The position numbers and the translations under genes are program-made. A DNA stretch of 64,000 nucleotides from UBA5314 sp035560815 (GTDB taxonomy: Bacteria; Bacillota; Syntrophomonadia; Syntrophomonadales; Syntrophomonadaceae), in contig DATMYR010000012.1 of assembly GCA_035560815.1 (NCBI GenBank), forward strand, positions 112,818 to 176,817, given 5' to 3'. Positions 26,708 to 35,879 of the stretch are shown piece after piece (within the stretch, counting starts at the first letter, position 1; every line of letters starts with the position of its first letter). The notes beneath the pieces were generated by a model. That model did not search any database. It saw only the letters and a program-made list of their open reading frames with translations, and had not been told where the DNA came from.

Positions 26708-27151
26708 TCAGGAAGGTGAAGGATTCTGAATGTTATCCTCTTCTTCATCGATATAGGAAGGTTCAAAATCAAAGGACCCGTCATTAATGAAAACTACCTC
26801 ATTGCAGCTGGGACAAATAATTTCTATAACATCCTCATCATCAAGGATCTCGGCATCAAAATACAGTTCCTCACCGCATTTGGGACAGCTTACTTCGACG
26901 AATCCTTCCTCGTCATCATCCTGATTTTGGCTTTCCTGCAGTTCGAACAGATCATCATCCATATTTTGCAGGCAGTCGCCCACATCCCTCAATTCATTTT
27001 TAAATTGCCTCAACTCGCTTTCCATATCCTCCATGACCGACAGCAGACCATGTATGATCTTGCCCTGTGCGCTGCTTTCTCCTATGTTCAACCCTACGCA
27101 TAAACCTTGCAGATAGCTGATCTTTTCACTAATGTCTTTCAAAAGCTCCAT
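26708..27151 (-). CDS. CD1247-type N-terminal-domain protein with zinc ribbon
   Basis: 147 residues. A helical N-terminus (MELLKDISEKISYLQGLCVGL, about 1-60) matches the domain named after C. difficile CD1247. An acidic stretch is followed by a zinc-ribbon-like region with CPKC and CPSC pairs (about 90-122) and an acidic tail. Such proteins are common in spore-forming Clostridia next to efp or spoIIIA; their role is unknown. Soluble and cytoplasmic by composition. It lies downstream of efp, but efp has its own terminator. Confidence 0.75.
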   Translation of the reverse strand: MELLKDISEKISYLQGLCVGLNIGESSAQGKIIHGLLSVMEDMESELRQFKNELRDVGDCLQNMDDDLFELQESQNQDDDEEGFVEVSCPKCGEELYFDAEILDDEDVIEIICPSCNEVVFINDGSFDFEPSYIDEEEDNIQNPSPS

Positions 27152-27215
27152 CCTCCTTCATCTGAGTATGTTTATTGTTTCCAGGATAAAGCCTGAATAC
27201 GCTCCCAAAAGAAAA

Positions 27216-27240
27216 TCCAGCCTTGGGAATGGCTGGAAAT
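27216..27240 (-). terminator. Intrinsic terminator after efp
   Basis: 7-bp stem TCCAGCC/GGCTGGA (27216-27222 with 27231-27237) and an 8-base loop. The minus strand continues with TTTTC; the plus strand also shows a T run. Confidence 0.75.
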
Positions 27241-27274
27241 TTTTTTCTATTCCATTGCATCCGTTTATCGTTCT

Positions 27275-27832
27275 TTATGCCCGTTCCATGTATTGACCGG
27301 AGCGGGTATCAATACGAAGCCGGTCTCCGGTGTTGACAAAAAGTGGCACCTGCACCACCGCGCCGGTTTCCAGGGTGGCATTCTTGGAAGCTCCAGTAGC
27401 GGTATCGCCTTTGATCCCCGGTTCGGTCTCCACAACCATAAGCTCGACAAAATTTTGAATATCAATACCGATTATATTGCCATTAAAAAACAGCACCCCG
27501 ATCGTCATATTCTCCAAGAGCCATTTTACACCATCACCGATAGCTTCTGGACTAATGCCGAGCTGTTCGTAATTTTCAGTATCCATACAGACATAACTGT
27601 CTCCATCTTTGTAAAGGTACTGCATCTCTCTGCGGTCCAGATGGGCACGAGGCAGTTTCTCTCCACCACGAAAGGTTTTCTCCACCACACCACCGGTCTT
27701 CACATTTTTCAGTTTGGCCCTGACGAAAGCAGCACCTTTCCCTGGTTTAACATGTTGAAAATCAACTACCGAATAAGCCTGTCCCTCCAACTCGACTGTG
27801 ACCCCGGTTTTAAAGTCATTTACCGATATCAT
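27275..27832 (-). CDS. efp: Elongation factor P
   Basis: 185 residues, standard for EF-P. It relieves ribosome stalling at polyproline stretches. The tip loop of domain I reads KPGKGAAFV, with the conserved lysine that many bacteria modify. Domain III ends with the signature IDTRSGQYMERA. It directly follows the Xaa-Pro peptidase gene, the same linkage as in Bacillus (yqhT-efp-...-spoIIIA). Confidence 0.97.
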   Translation of the reverse strand: MISVNDFKTGVTVELEGQAYSVVDFQHVKPGKGAAFVRAKLKNVKTGGVVEKTFRGGEKLPRAHLDRREMQYLYKDGDSYVCMDTENYEQLGISPEAIGDGVKWLLENMTIGVLFFNGNIIGIDIQNFVELMVVETEPGIKGDTATGASKNATLETGAVVQVPLFVNTGDRLRIDTRSGQYMERA

Positions 27833-27844
27833 CCTATCCCTCCA

Positions 27845-28903
27845 TTAGACAATTAGTAAATCCTTGTTTGAATGGGTAAGCACCTGGCAGCCATTGGATT
27901 TGACCACAACTGCATCTTCTATCCTGATACCTCCCCATCCGGGGATGTAAATACCAGGCTCAATGGTTATTACCATATTCTCTTGCAAAATGGCCTGGCT
28001 GCGCTGGGAAACCGGTGGGTACTCATGCACTTCCAATCCTAATCCATGTCCGGTGGAATGCTGAAAGTACTGATCCAGCCCTGCTTTTCGCAGAATATCC
28101 CGGGCTGCTCCATCCACCTTGCTGCAACTGGCTCCCACTTTCACCGCCGCCAGAGCCGTCTGCTGCGCTTCCAACACCCGCTGGTACAGATCCCGCAGTC
28201 GCTGGGAAGCTTCCTTAACAGCAACGGTCCGCGTCATATCCCCGGAATAATACCGGAAGAAACCGCCAAAGTCCATGGTGAGCATATCTCCAGAACACAA
28301 AGACTCCGGCCTCGGATGCCCATGGGGCAGAGCAGCATGTTTTCCTGCCAATACAATTGTATCAAAAGATTCCCGACTGCAACCTTTTTCTCGTAAAAGA
28401 TTCGTAATCTGGTTTGCCAGACTCACTTCGCTGGCCCCCGGTTGAATAATGGTCAACAGGTGATCGAATACCTCATCGCCAATCCGGGCGCTTTCTTGCA
28501 GACAGGTCAGTTCCTCATCCTCCTTACGCACCCTGAGCATTTCCACAATATGATCAAAAGGAAAGAGTTCAGCAGACAGTAATTCACACAACTGCCGGTA
28601 GAACTGATAGGTGATATGATGAGATTCCACCCCCAGTCTGCTTATTCCAGAACAGGCTTGGGCCAACTGCTCCTGCCCCGGCGGCTTTTCCTCAATAATT
28701 ATCCAACCTGGGCACTCGGCCCGGGCTTGCTCGAGATAGCGGGCATCAGTAAAGAGCAGACATTGCTGGAAGTCGACCAGGAGCCGGGCATCGCTGCCAC
28801 CGGTAAAATGAGATAAATAGTATATGTTTTCCCCTTTTGTGACCAGAAGGGCATCAATGTTCTTCTTATTCAAAATCTGTCGGAGATGGTTGATGCGCTG
28901 CAT
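27845..28903 (-). CDS. Xaa-Pro aminopeptidase (M24 family)
   Basis: 352 residues from the ATG at 28903 with AGGTGA eight bases upstream; the frame extends to 28930 through a TTG. N-terminal creatinase-like domain (about 1-125) and C-terminal pita-bread domain with all five metal ligands: the Asp pair in MDFGGFFRYYSGDMTRT, His in STGHGLGLEVHE, Glu in TIEPGIYIPG and Glu in GIRIEDAVVV. Cleaves N-terminal residues before proline; a cytosolic dinuclear metal enzyme. Equivalent to B. subtilis YqhT by position before efp. Confidence 0.92.
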   Translation of the reverse strand: MQRINHLRQILNKKNIDALLVTKGENIYYLSHFTGGSDARLLVDFQQCLLFTDARYLEQARAECPGWIIIEEKPPGQEQLAQACSGISRLGVESHHITYQFYRQLCELLSAELFPFDHIVEMLRVRKEDEELTCLQESARIGDEVFDHLLTIIQPGASEVSLANQITNLLREKGCSRESFDTIVLAGKHAALPHGHPRPESLCSGDMLTMDFGGFFRYYSGDMTRTVAVKEASQRLRDLYQRVLEAQQTALAAVKVGASCSKVDGAARDILRKAGLDQYFQHSTGHGLGLEVHEYPPVSQRSQAILQENMVITIEPGIYIPGWGGIRIEDAVVVKSNGCQVLTHSNKDLLIV

Positions 28904-28944
28904 TCCCTGAATCACCTGTCCTCTACCCAATATGCACCGTCCTT

Positions 28945-29412
28945 CTAGGATTCCGCAGGGTCGTTTTCACATTCCAGAAGGATTTCGGCCGCGGCCACGA
29001 TGGCCAAACGATAACTCAAAGCGCCGAATCCAAAGATGCCGCCTACGGACACCGGCGAAATCAGCGATTGGTGACGAAAAGGCTCCCGCTTGAAAATATT
29101 TGACATATGTACCTCAATGACCGGGAGGGCCACTGCTTTCAATGCATCATGGAGAGCAATGCTGTAATGAGTAAGGGCGCCGGCATTCACGATGAGCAGT
29201 TGAATTTCCTGGCGGTACGCTTCCTGGATCCTATCCACCAGCTCCCCTTCGTGATTTGATTGAAAGAATTCCACTTCCATCCCTGAATGCTGGGCCAGCT
29301 CTATCATGTCTTCCTGAATCATTTCCAGGCTGCTGCCGCCATAAATCTCTTTCTCCCTGATCCCGAGCATATTCAGGTTGGGACCGTTGATTACCAGGAC
29401 CCGTTTTGCCAT
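28945..29412 (-). CDS. aroQ: Type II 3-dehydroquinate dehydratase
   Basis: 155 residues from the ATG at 29412 with a strong AGGAGG seven bases upstream. Third step of the shikimate pathway; forms dodecamers. Catalytic features: VLVINGPNLNMLG, the tyrosine in REKEIYGG, SNHEGELVD, HYSIALHDAL and EVHMSNIFKREPFRH. The usual NPGAxTH is NAGALTH here, a minor change. It lies apart from the other aro genes (52016-56254), in the conserved Firmicutes aroQ-pepQ-efp order. Confidence 0.95.
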   Translation of the reverse strand: MAKRVLVINGPNLNMLGIREKEIYGGSSLEMIQEDMIELAQHSGMEVEFFQSNHEGELVDRIQEAYRQEIQLLIVNAGALTHYSIALHDALKAVALPVIEVHMSNIFKREPFRHQSLISPVSVGGIFGFGALSYRLAIVAAAEILLECENDPAES

Positions 29413-29425
29413 GTTTTTTCCTCCT

Positions 29426-30766
29426 CTACCGGCCTCCGACACTGAGATTTTCTATACGAATACTTGGAGCCCCCCGGCTCCCGAAAAATCTAAGATCATC
29501 CCCCAGGGCGTCAATCTTTCGAAAAAGGTCTAGGATATTCCCGGCGATGGTGACGCCCCGGACCGGTTGGTCCAGACTCCCATTGCGGATCAAGAGACCC
29601 GCAGCCCCGACCGAGAACTGCCCGGAAACCGGATTCACGGTATGCATGCCCATCACTTCAGTAACGTATAAGCCCCGCTCAATTGAAGCAATCAGATCGT
29701 GGGGCTTATTTCCCCCAGCCTGCAATATCAGGTTGCTGACTCCCACTGCTGGTAAAGTCCGAAAGGAAGGCCGTCGGGCATTCCCGGTTGAAAGGCGTCC
29801 AGCCCGAGACGCTGTATAATGATCATATAGATAATCCTTTAATACTCCTTTTTCAGCGATCAGGTTTCTTTTTCCCGGCACCCCTTCTCCATCAAAGGGC
29901 GTGCTGCCTATACCGTCAAGTAAAAGGGAATCATCAATGATCGTGCATTGTGAACTGGCGATTTGATTCCCTATCTGTCCCGCCAGCAGGGAGCGTCCTT
30001 TTTGCACCGCATCTGCGTCGGCCATCGAGGCTATGATAGATAGGAATCGAGTGGTCACATAAGGATCAAAGATACAGGGCATATTCCCGGACGGTATCGG
30101 AGCGGCCCCCAATTGCTGAACCGCCTTCTCGGCCGCTTCCCTGCCGGTTGAGGGAGCGGAGAGCTGGTCAAAGCGCCGCCGAATCATGGCAGAAAAACCG
30201 TTCTGCGCATCGCTGTCTTCTTCCGCCACCAGCGCAATACTGATACTACAAAGGTTGCCCTGTTTAAAGGCATACAAATCCTGGGTGTTCATAACCGTAG
30301 TGGAATAAGATCCTTCTTCATAAGCAGCCTGTTCTATGATGGTGATTTTCTTGTCCAAAGCCCGGGCCTGGCGTTCGACCTCGCGGGCCAACTCCATTTT
30401 TTCCTCCAGGCTGGCATTGTCTATGCCTTTATCATACAGAGCCACTGGTTTGTAAACATAATCGCCATAGGGCAGGTTGTTGCATTCGTAGGGTGAGGAA
30501 AAACGGGACATATTGACAGCATCAGCAACCGTAGCTTTAACAACTGCGGGGGAAAGGTCTGAAGTATAGGCAAATCCGCTGCGTTGGTGGCTGATGATCC
30601 TCACTCCCAGACCCTGCTCTTCGGCCTGTTTGAGGGTTTCCACCTTGCCGTCCCGCACTTCAATGCTCAGTTCCCGGCCCGAGATAAGAAAAGCCTCGGC
30701 TTCCACGCCTACTCGACGGGCGGTCTGCATGACTTTTTCCCCTATATTGCGAAAATATGTTTCCAT
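29426..30766 (-). CDS. pmbA: PmbA/TldE metalloprotease-like subunit
   Basis: 446 residues from the ATG at 30766; the ribosome site is weak and the frame extends to 30829. Non-catalytic partner of the TldD/TldE protease: it lacks the HExxH motif that the neighbouring TldD has. Family segments include EVRDGKVETLKQAEEQGLGV, GSTPFDGEG and the C-terminal NPVSGQFSVGAAGLLI. The E. coli pair trims modified peptides (microcin B17) and antitoxins. No peptide precursor gene is evident nearby. Confidence 0.9.
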   Translation of the reverse strand: METYFRNIGEKVMQTARRVGVEAEAFLISGRELSIEVRDGKVETLKQAEEQGLGVRIISHQRSGFAYTSDLSPAVVKATVADAVNMSRFSSPYECNNLPYGDYVYKPVALYDKGIDNASLEEKMELAREVERQARALDKKITIIEQAAYEEGSYSTTVMNTQDLYAFKQGNLCSISIALVAEEDSDAQNGFSAMIRRRFDQLSAPSTGREAAEKAVQQLGAAPIPSGNMPCIFDPYVTTRFLSIIASMADADAVQKGRSLLAGQIGNQIASSQCTIIDDSLLLDGIGSTPFDGEGVPGKRNLIAEKGVLKDYLYDHYTASRAGRLSTGNARRPSFRTLPAVGVSNLILQAGGNKPHDLIASIERGLYVTEVMGMHTVNPVSGQFSVGAAGLLIRNGSLDQPVRGVTIAGNILDLFRKIDALGDDLRFFGSRGAPSIRIENLSVGGR

Positions 30767-30841
30767 ATTTATAACCCACTTTCTAAAACAGTCCGGATGT
30801 CCCGCCAGCCAGAACCCCACCAACCTCAAGAAACGTAAATA

Positions 30842-32263
30842 TTAGATGCGTCTCATACTTTTTTTCCGCTTTTCGGCGCTGCCGGTACCTCCAATAGTAA
30901 GCTCCTTTATACGAATGGTTGGTTGGGCATCAGCCACCGGCACCCCCTGCCCATCCTTTCCGCAGACACCGATGCCAAAGCCGAGGTCTTTTCCGATCCG
31001 GTCAATGCTCTTCAAGACCTGAGGCCCATTGCCGGTAAGGGTCGCCCCGCGCACCGGATATGCCACCTGTCCGTCTTCGATGACGTAGCCTTCCTGGACT
31101 TCAAAGACAAAATCACCATTGGTAGTATTGACCTGGCCGCCCCCCATTTTTTTAACCAGCAAGCCATGTTCAGTGGACCTGATGATTTCTTCCGGGTCAT
31201 CGGCTCCTGGAGCAATAAATGTATTGCTCATACGAGGGATCGGTTTATGCTGGTAAGACTCTCTCCGCCCGTTGCAGCTGTCTGATCGTGCTTCTCGCAA
31301 CGCGGTCAGACGATCGAATAGAAAATCCACCAGCCGGCCCTGGTCGATCAAGACGGTCTTGTGACTGCGACGCCCCTCATCATCAAAGCGATAACTACCG
31401 TATTTTGCTTCCAGCGTGGGATCGTCAATTACACTGACACCCGGAGCCGCCACTTCCCGGTTCATATCGTGCTGGTATACGGAAAGACCTTTTTGAACCA
31501 GATCAGCCTCCAGACCATGCCCACAGGCTTCGTGGACCATGGTGCCTCCCGCCTGAGCGGCCATTACCACTGGCATTCTACCCGCCGGAGCCGGCCGGGC
31601 ATCCAACATGGAAACCGCTAAACGGGCGGCCTGACCGGCCAGGTCTTCAAAGGAAACCTCCTGCAAAATCTCCCAGCCGCAGGTGCCTCCCGCTGATTGA
31701 AAGCCGGTTTGAATAATCCCATCGCGGGCAGCTACGGCATTGATCGCCACCCGTGCCCGGGAATATTCGTCTTCCACCAGGCCGCCATCACTGTTGGCAA
31801 TCTGGACCTTTTTATACAGGTCGGCAGCACTTATGCTCACCTGTTTGATATCCGCTCCAACCTGGCGGGCCGCTTGATTAGCGGCCAGTACCAACTGGAT
31901 CTTATCCCCCGGCTCCAATGCTTGGACAACTCTCTCTTCATCGGGTCGCTTCAATCCGGGTAATTTCATGAGGGATACAATTCTATGCTGGCGTTTGGCT
32001 GCTCCTGCCCCCCGGGCTGCCAGTCGGGACGCGGCCAGCAAATCTTTCTGCTTTAACTTATTGGTATAGACATAAGCAGTATTTTCACCACTTATCACAC
32101 GGATGCCGACGCCTATTTCCCGCCCCTGGTTCATTCGCTCTATGCGCTCATCCTCAACAAACAGGCTGCTGACCTGCTTTTCTTCCGTGTATACTTCAGC
32201 CCAGTCTCCGCCTTTCTTCAAGGCTTCCTCCAGCATCCTGGCCAGCAGTATCTCGTCTAACAT
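30842..32263 (-). CDS. tldD: TldD metalloprotease
   Basis: 473 residues from the ATG at 32263, seven bases after GGAGG; the frame extends to 32314. Catalytic subunit of the TldD/TldE complex with the zinc motif HEACGH (HExxxH). Other landmarks: VEDERIERMNQGREIGVGIRV, DDEGRRSHKTVLID and the C-terminal GNGPQVL. Directly upstream of pmbA, so a heterodimer is expected. Physiological substrate in Gram-positive spore formers is unknown. Confidence 0.94.
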   Translation of the reverse strand: MLDEILLARMLEEALKKGGDWAEVYTEEKQVSSLFVEDERIERMNQGREIGVGIRVISGENTAYVYTNKLKQKDLLAASRLAARGAGAAKRQHRIVSLMKLPGLKRPDEERVVQALEPGDKIQLVLAANQAARQVGADIKQVSISAADLYKKVQIANSDGGLVEDEYSRARVAINAVAARDGIIQTGFQSAGGTCGWEILQEVSFEDLAGQAARLAVSMLDARPAPAGRMPVVMAAQAGGTMVHEACGHGLEADLVQKGLSVYQHDMNREVAAPGVSVIDDPTLEAKYGSYRFDDEGRRSHKTVLIDQGRLVDFLFDRLTALREARSDSCNGRRESYQHKPIPRMSNTFIAPGADDPEEIIRSTEHGLLVKKMGGGQVNTTNGDFVFEVQEGYVIEDGQVAYPVRGATLTGNGPQVLKSIDRIGKDLGFGIGVCGKDGQGVPVADAQPTIRIKELTIGGTGSAEKRKKSMRRI

Positions 32264-32452
32264 TTCCCTGCCTCCGAACATTTTTATCATCATTCCCCAA
32301 TAGGGATTCATCAATTTCTTTCATACTCTAAAAGTTGCTTATCTGAGTTCTGGAACTTAGTCTTCGCTGTCCTACCGTCAAACTCCTTCTCTGATCAGCA
32401 TGTCATTTTTAGGGTGCCCTTATGCTGAACCTTCCCGCCCCGCAAACATAAA

Positions 32453-32478
32453 GAGCCAGCCCTGGATGAGGCTGGCTC
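32453..32478. repeat. Hairpin preceding dispersed repeat copy B
   Basis: Perfect 9-bp arms GAGCCAGCC (32453-32461 with 32470-32478), 8-base loop. Like copy A, the repeat starts directly after a hairpin, though the arms differ in sequence. Confidence 0.75.
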
Positions 32479-32704
32479 AGGCCGTTGACAAAAGCGAATC
32501 ACAGCTCTTTGCCATCCGTGGCATCGCTGTACTAGTCCATCCATGGACGTCGCTCATCGTTATTTCAAAAAGCCCGTTCAATCGGCGTACACGATACGGG
32601 GACGTGACCTTACTGCGAAGCAGAAGGTCCGTCCCCATACCCTAATCGCCTCAATCACGAGCTTTTCTCATGCCTTGATCTTCACTCCTGTCATCAGGCC
32701 TGGC
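32477..32704. repeat. Dispersed repeat, copy B (expanded)
   Basis: Left block TCAGGCCGTTGACA (32477-32490) and right block (32649-32704) match copy A at 17276-17346. They enclose about 158 extra bases, which contain the REP-like hairpin at 32598-32636. Confidence 0.75.
32598..32636. repeat. REP-like GGGGACG hairpin
   Basis: Imperfect palindrome: GGGGACGTGACCTT against AAGGTCCGTCCCC, with CTGC/GCAG extending the stem at its centre. Related in sequence to the longer palindrome at 51698-51767. Confidence 0.65.
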
Positions 32705-32726
32705 CCTTTATGCTGGTTATACCGTT

Positions 32727-33530
32727 TTAGATGAAAGGATTCTTGCCTTCCGCTGTTGGGGCTACCTCCTGGTCAACACCCTTCATTCCGCCAGTTGTTG
32801 TTTGGTCATAGTAGCTGCTAAACTTAAGTTTCAAGGTGATACTGCTGCCATCGTAAGCCGCCGAACCTGCTAATGCTGGTGCTGCCGTCCCGCCCGGGGA
32901 GCTGTTAACTGCAGCCACTGCCGTACTGGTCTTGGCAGCGGCAGTCTGTTCCGGGGCATTAACCACCACTTCCGGGGCTTTGCGTTTACCTGCATCGAAT
33001 TTGGCGCTGCTGAGAACATAAAGACGGGGGGCGTTTTCGATTTTTAACAAGAAGTTGAGCAACTCGTTATAATCGCCCACAACCTCCACATCCAGTTGGG
33101 ATGACCGGTAGGTTGCTGAAGGGTTGGCTTTATCGGCATCTCCTTGTTTGGCGGTCCCGTTCTCGGAGGCTGATGCGGCTGGTGCCGACTTCTCGTCATA
33201 TTTATAATCAAGGCTATTCAATTTCACCTTGCTGTCCCGGGCGGAATCAGCTATGTATACCATCATTTCAGGTACATAAGGATCTTCAGGAACTTTATTG
33301 AGAAGCACCTTGTACTCGTTCTGCAGTTTCTTTACATCGTCAGCCGGATTTTTTTTGCTGGTTTTCGCTTGCTCTGCCTCGCTTAATTGGGCCTGAAGCT
33401 GGTTGTTTTCCGTCTTCAGCGCTTCAGTCCGGCTTCTTACCGGCATATACAGGTAATTATAGAAAGCATATAGGGTCCCAGCCAGAAGCAAGATGCTGAT
33501 CAGGACGATCTCTCTTCTCGAAAGACTCAT
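32727..33530 (-). CDS. pilO: PilO-like type IV pilus alignment protein
   Basis: 267 residues. One N-terminal membrane segment (about 11-28, ISILLLAGTLYAFYNYLYMPV), a coiled coil (about 32-75) and a ferredoxin-like extracytoplasmic domain containing YNELLNFLLKIENAPRLY, a PilO signature. A long Ala/Thr/Ser-rich linker (about 200-245) is unusual. Partner of PilN; start overlaps the pilN stop by four bases. Confidence 0.85.
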   Translation of the reverse strand: MSLSRREIVLISILLLAGTLYAFYNYLYMPVRSRTEALKTENNQLQAQLSEAEQAKTSKKNPADDVKKLQNEYKVLLNKVPEDPYVPEMMVYIADSARDSKVKLNSLDYKYDEKSAPAASASENGTAKQGDADKANPSATYRSSQLDVEVVGDYNELLNFLLKIENAPRLYVLSSAKFDAGKRKAPEVVVNAPEQTAAAKTSTAVAAVNSSPGGTAAPALAGSAAYDGSSITLKLKFSSYYDQTTTGGMKGVDQEVAPTAEGKNPFI

Positions 33531-34078
33531 TTTCTTCCTGCCTCCCAGTTCATTTCGATCCTGAACTCAATCTCCTGACTCTTGGTGTCCAGTTTGGATG
33601 ATGCCAGGATGACATCCTTAAATACCGGGCTCCGACGTAAGCCGGAGAGCAGCTCAGCTTCGTTAGCATATTCCCGAGCAAACCCCTGCAGCGTGATTTT
33701 CTTTTCGGAAAACTCAATTACATTCACAGCCATCGGTGCTGGCATGGCATTCTCTATCTCCCCCAGCACATCGGCATAAGACACGCGTTTGGCTTCTGCT
33801 TGTTTCACCGTGCTCTCTTTTTTACTCAGCTCACCTTTCAAGCTCTTTTGACCGTCCGGCAGCGGGCTCTCCTTGTGAATAGTTTTTAAGCTGGCCTGAA
33901 TGTCGGTATTACGTTTTTGTTCTGCTGCATATTGTTGGGTTTCATAAAAATAAAGTCCGGCCATGGTTCCTAAAACCACTGCAATAACAAGGAGTCCGAC
34001 CGCAAAAAAAGCCACCGCTCTCTCCCGTTTAGTATCCCGTTCAAGCAGATTGATATTGACGGATCCGTAGTCCTTCAT
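33527..34078 (-). CDS. pilN: PilN-like type IV pilus assembly protein
   Basis: 183 residues. The N-terminal cytoplasmic motif VNINLLERD binds PilM, followed by a membrane segment (about 25-47) and a coiled coil plus ferredoxin-like domain. ATG overlaps the pilM stop (TAAATG). Middle gene of the pilMNO inner-membrane platform. Confidence 0.88.
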   Translation of the reverse strand: MKDYGSVNINLLERDTKRERAVAFFAVGLLVIAVVLGTMAGLYFYETQQYAAEQKRNTDIQASLKTIHKESPLPDGQKSLKGELSKKESTVKQAEAKRVSYADVLGEIENAMPAPMAVNVIEFSEKKITLQGFAREYANEAELLSGLRRSPVFKDVILASSKLDTKSQEIEFRIEMNWEAGRK

Positions 34079-35092
34079 TTATACAACCTCCCTGGCAGCC
34101 AGACCCAATGCAATCAGATAATCGAATTTTAATTCTTCTTCATCGCTGACCATTACATTCGAGGGAAGAATCAAACGGGATAGTGGGTCCTTCACCAGCA
34201 CTTCCATATCCAAGGCCGAGCTTAGAATCTTGTCCAACCCTTTAATACGGGCTCCACTACCACACAGAATTAATTCGCCTTGCTTCTCCTCTTTAAACTG
34301 CATGTGAAAATACTCCAGGGATCTGGAGGTCTCGGATATTAAATCCGGGGTTAGAAAATCACTGCCGCTGCCATCTTCGAGGTCCAACTGCCGCAGAACC
34401 CCGGTGGGCTCTGCATCTGGATCCAGTGCATTACATAGTGCCCTGGTTCCAGACGAAAAATAACGTTGAAAGAGCAATGCTCCGTTTTTAACCGCGCAAA
34501 AATAGGAGCGAGCCGCCCCAATATGGAGTAATGTCTGCGCTTCTCCAGGTTCGCCCATGATGCGATATAAGGCCAGAGGGTCCAGTTCCACGGCCACTAA
34601 CTGCAATCCCGCCACCTCACAGGCCAGACGTAAGTTCTCAACCTGCTGCCTGCGAACCGCCACAAAGAAGAGCTCGGTTTTCTTCCCTTCTTCATCTTCC
34701 ATGTGCCTGAGCGGAAAAATATCGATAGCAGCCTCATCCACCGGGATAGGCAAAAAAGTAGTGGCCTCAAATAAGGCCGCTTCTTTGAGCTCGTTCAGTT
34801 TCATTCGAGGAAGAATAATGTTGCGGATGTAGACCTGGGGACCAGAAACCGCCGAAACTACCTTTCGGCCTTTGAGATTTAGCTGTTTGACCAGCCCGGC
34901 TAGGGATTCGCCGAGTGCAACGGGGTCGTTAACGATGCCTCCATCAGCCGCGCCGGCTGGAGTAGGAATAGTTCCGTATTCCAGAACCTTTAGCTTCCCG
35001 CCGGTGTGCTTGACTCGGGCCATCCTTATAGCATCATGGCCGATTTCAAGCCCAATACCGGGTGCTTTTTTCCCCTTGCTTAACACACTCAT
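34079..35092 (-). CDS. pilM: PilM-like actin-fold pilus assembly protein
   Basis: 337 residues; GGGGGATG-type ribosome site. ASKHA fold of the PilM type: GIGLEIGHDAIRMARVK at the N-terminus, the peripheral segment LNELKEAALFEA, and LILCGSGARIKGLDKIL near the C-terminus. It is cytoplasmic and recruits PilN. First gene of pilMNO, probably read from the promoter at 35144-35152. Confidence 0.9.
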   Translation of the reverse strand: MSVLSKGKKAPGIGLEIGHDAIRMARVKHTGGKLKVLEYGTIPTPAGAADGGIVNDPVALGESLAGLVKQLNLKGRKVVSAVSGPQVYIRNIILPRMKLNELKEAALFEATTFLPIPVDEAAIDIFPLRHMEDEEGKKTELFFVAVRRQQVENLRLACEVAGLQLVAVELDPLALYRIMGEPGEAQTLLHIGAARSYFCAVKNGALLFQRYFSSGTRALCNALDPDAEPTGVLRQLDLEDGSGSDFLTPDLISETSRSLEYFHMQFKEEKQGELILCGSGARIKGLDKILSSALDMEVLVKDPLSRLILPSNVMVSDEEELKFDYLIALGLAAREVV

Positions 35093-35143
35093 CCCCCTTT
35101 ACCGATGGTAATCAGAATGTAGCAAGAACTCCTAACTCTGGTT

Positions 35144-35152
35144 ATTATAGCA
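35144..35152 (-). promoter_or_regulatory. Extended -10 promoter of pilMNO
   Basis: Minus strand TGCTATAAT: an exact TATAAT with the TG extension, about 52 bases before the pilM start. The -35 position is weak, as is common with extended -10 elements. Confidence 0.5.
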
Positions 35153-35259
35153 AAAGCATGCAGAGGAAGTTTACACTTTTATTAGGTATTTTATCATGAA
35201 TGGTCGAATTATTTATCGTTTTATGAGGCTTTTTTCACAATTTCAAAATAAAAATGTAT

Positions 35260-35784
35260 TTATTGCTCGATACGCAGCTCAACCAGGCGGCCTCGATCCG
35301 AAAATACCCGGTACTTGAATACCGGTTCTCCGCCGTCTCCCGCATCGTAAACATTGGTAAAAGCGTACTTACAGAGAACACGCAGGGTCCGATGACTTCT
35401 CTGGTTGACCCCCGTGCAGGATAGGGTATAGGTGCAAGATTCCTTATCAACAGCCGTCAGGGTTGCACCCGGGGACTCAACCTTGAAAAAGGTCAGGTTG
35501 GAAGCATCCGCCCACACCGAGCAATCCTGGGAGTCCAGGAGATAGGGGGGCAGATTTTCTTCTGAAGCCTGCTCCTGTAAGGCTGTGAACATCCCTTCCA
35601 AAGCCCATTCAACACCAGCCCGGGCCGCTTCATGCGCCTGTTTCAATTCACTGCTGTAGCTGCAGGTCTTCGTTTCAAGGCGGGTTAGATTCATAATGCT
35701 CAACCCAATAATTGCAATCAAAGCAAAACCAAGAATTACATAAATCATTACATAACCCGAATGGCAGATGTTCTCCTGAGTCAT
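35260..35784 (-). CDS. PilX-like minor pilus protein
   Basis: About 174 residues from the ATG at 35784; the frame is open to 35898 and the start is uncertain because no strong ribosome site is seen. A hydrophobic N-terminal helix follows a short leader (HSGYVMIYVILGFALIAI), then THREE features typical of PilX N-domains: NLTRLETKT, an Ala-rich helix EAARAGVEWAL and a beta-rich C-terminal part. It is the last gene of a three-gene minor pilin operon. Low sequence conservation makes the exact class uncertain. Confidence 0.6.
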   Translation of the reverse strand: MTQENICHSGYVMIYVILGFALIAIIGLSIMNLTRLETKTCSYSSELKQAHEAARAGVEWALEGMFTALQEQASEENLPPYLLDSQDCSVWADASNLTFFKVESPGATLTAVDKESCTYTLSCTGVNQRSHRTLRVLCKYAFTNVYDAGDGGEPVFKYRVFSDRGRLVELRIEQ

Positions 35785-35879
35785 ACGCCTGTCGAACCAT
35801 GTAAAATGGGACCATCTTCTATGTGTGTTATTGCTTATTATGACAACCACTCCCCATCGTGACATGCAGACCAAGAAAA

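Larger units (their letters stand above)
32264..32726. other. 463-base intergenic region without a gene
   Basis: Between tldD and pilO. It holds a 9-bp hairpin (32453-32478), copy B of the dispersed repeat (32477-32704) and a GGGGACG REP-like hairpin (32598-32636). No coding frame with recognisable homology. Confidence 0.7.
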
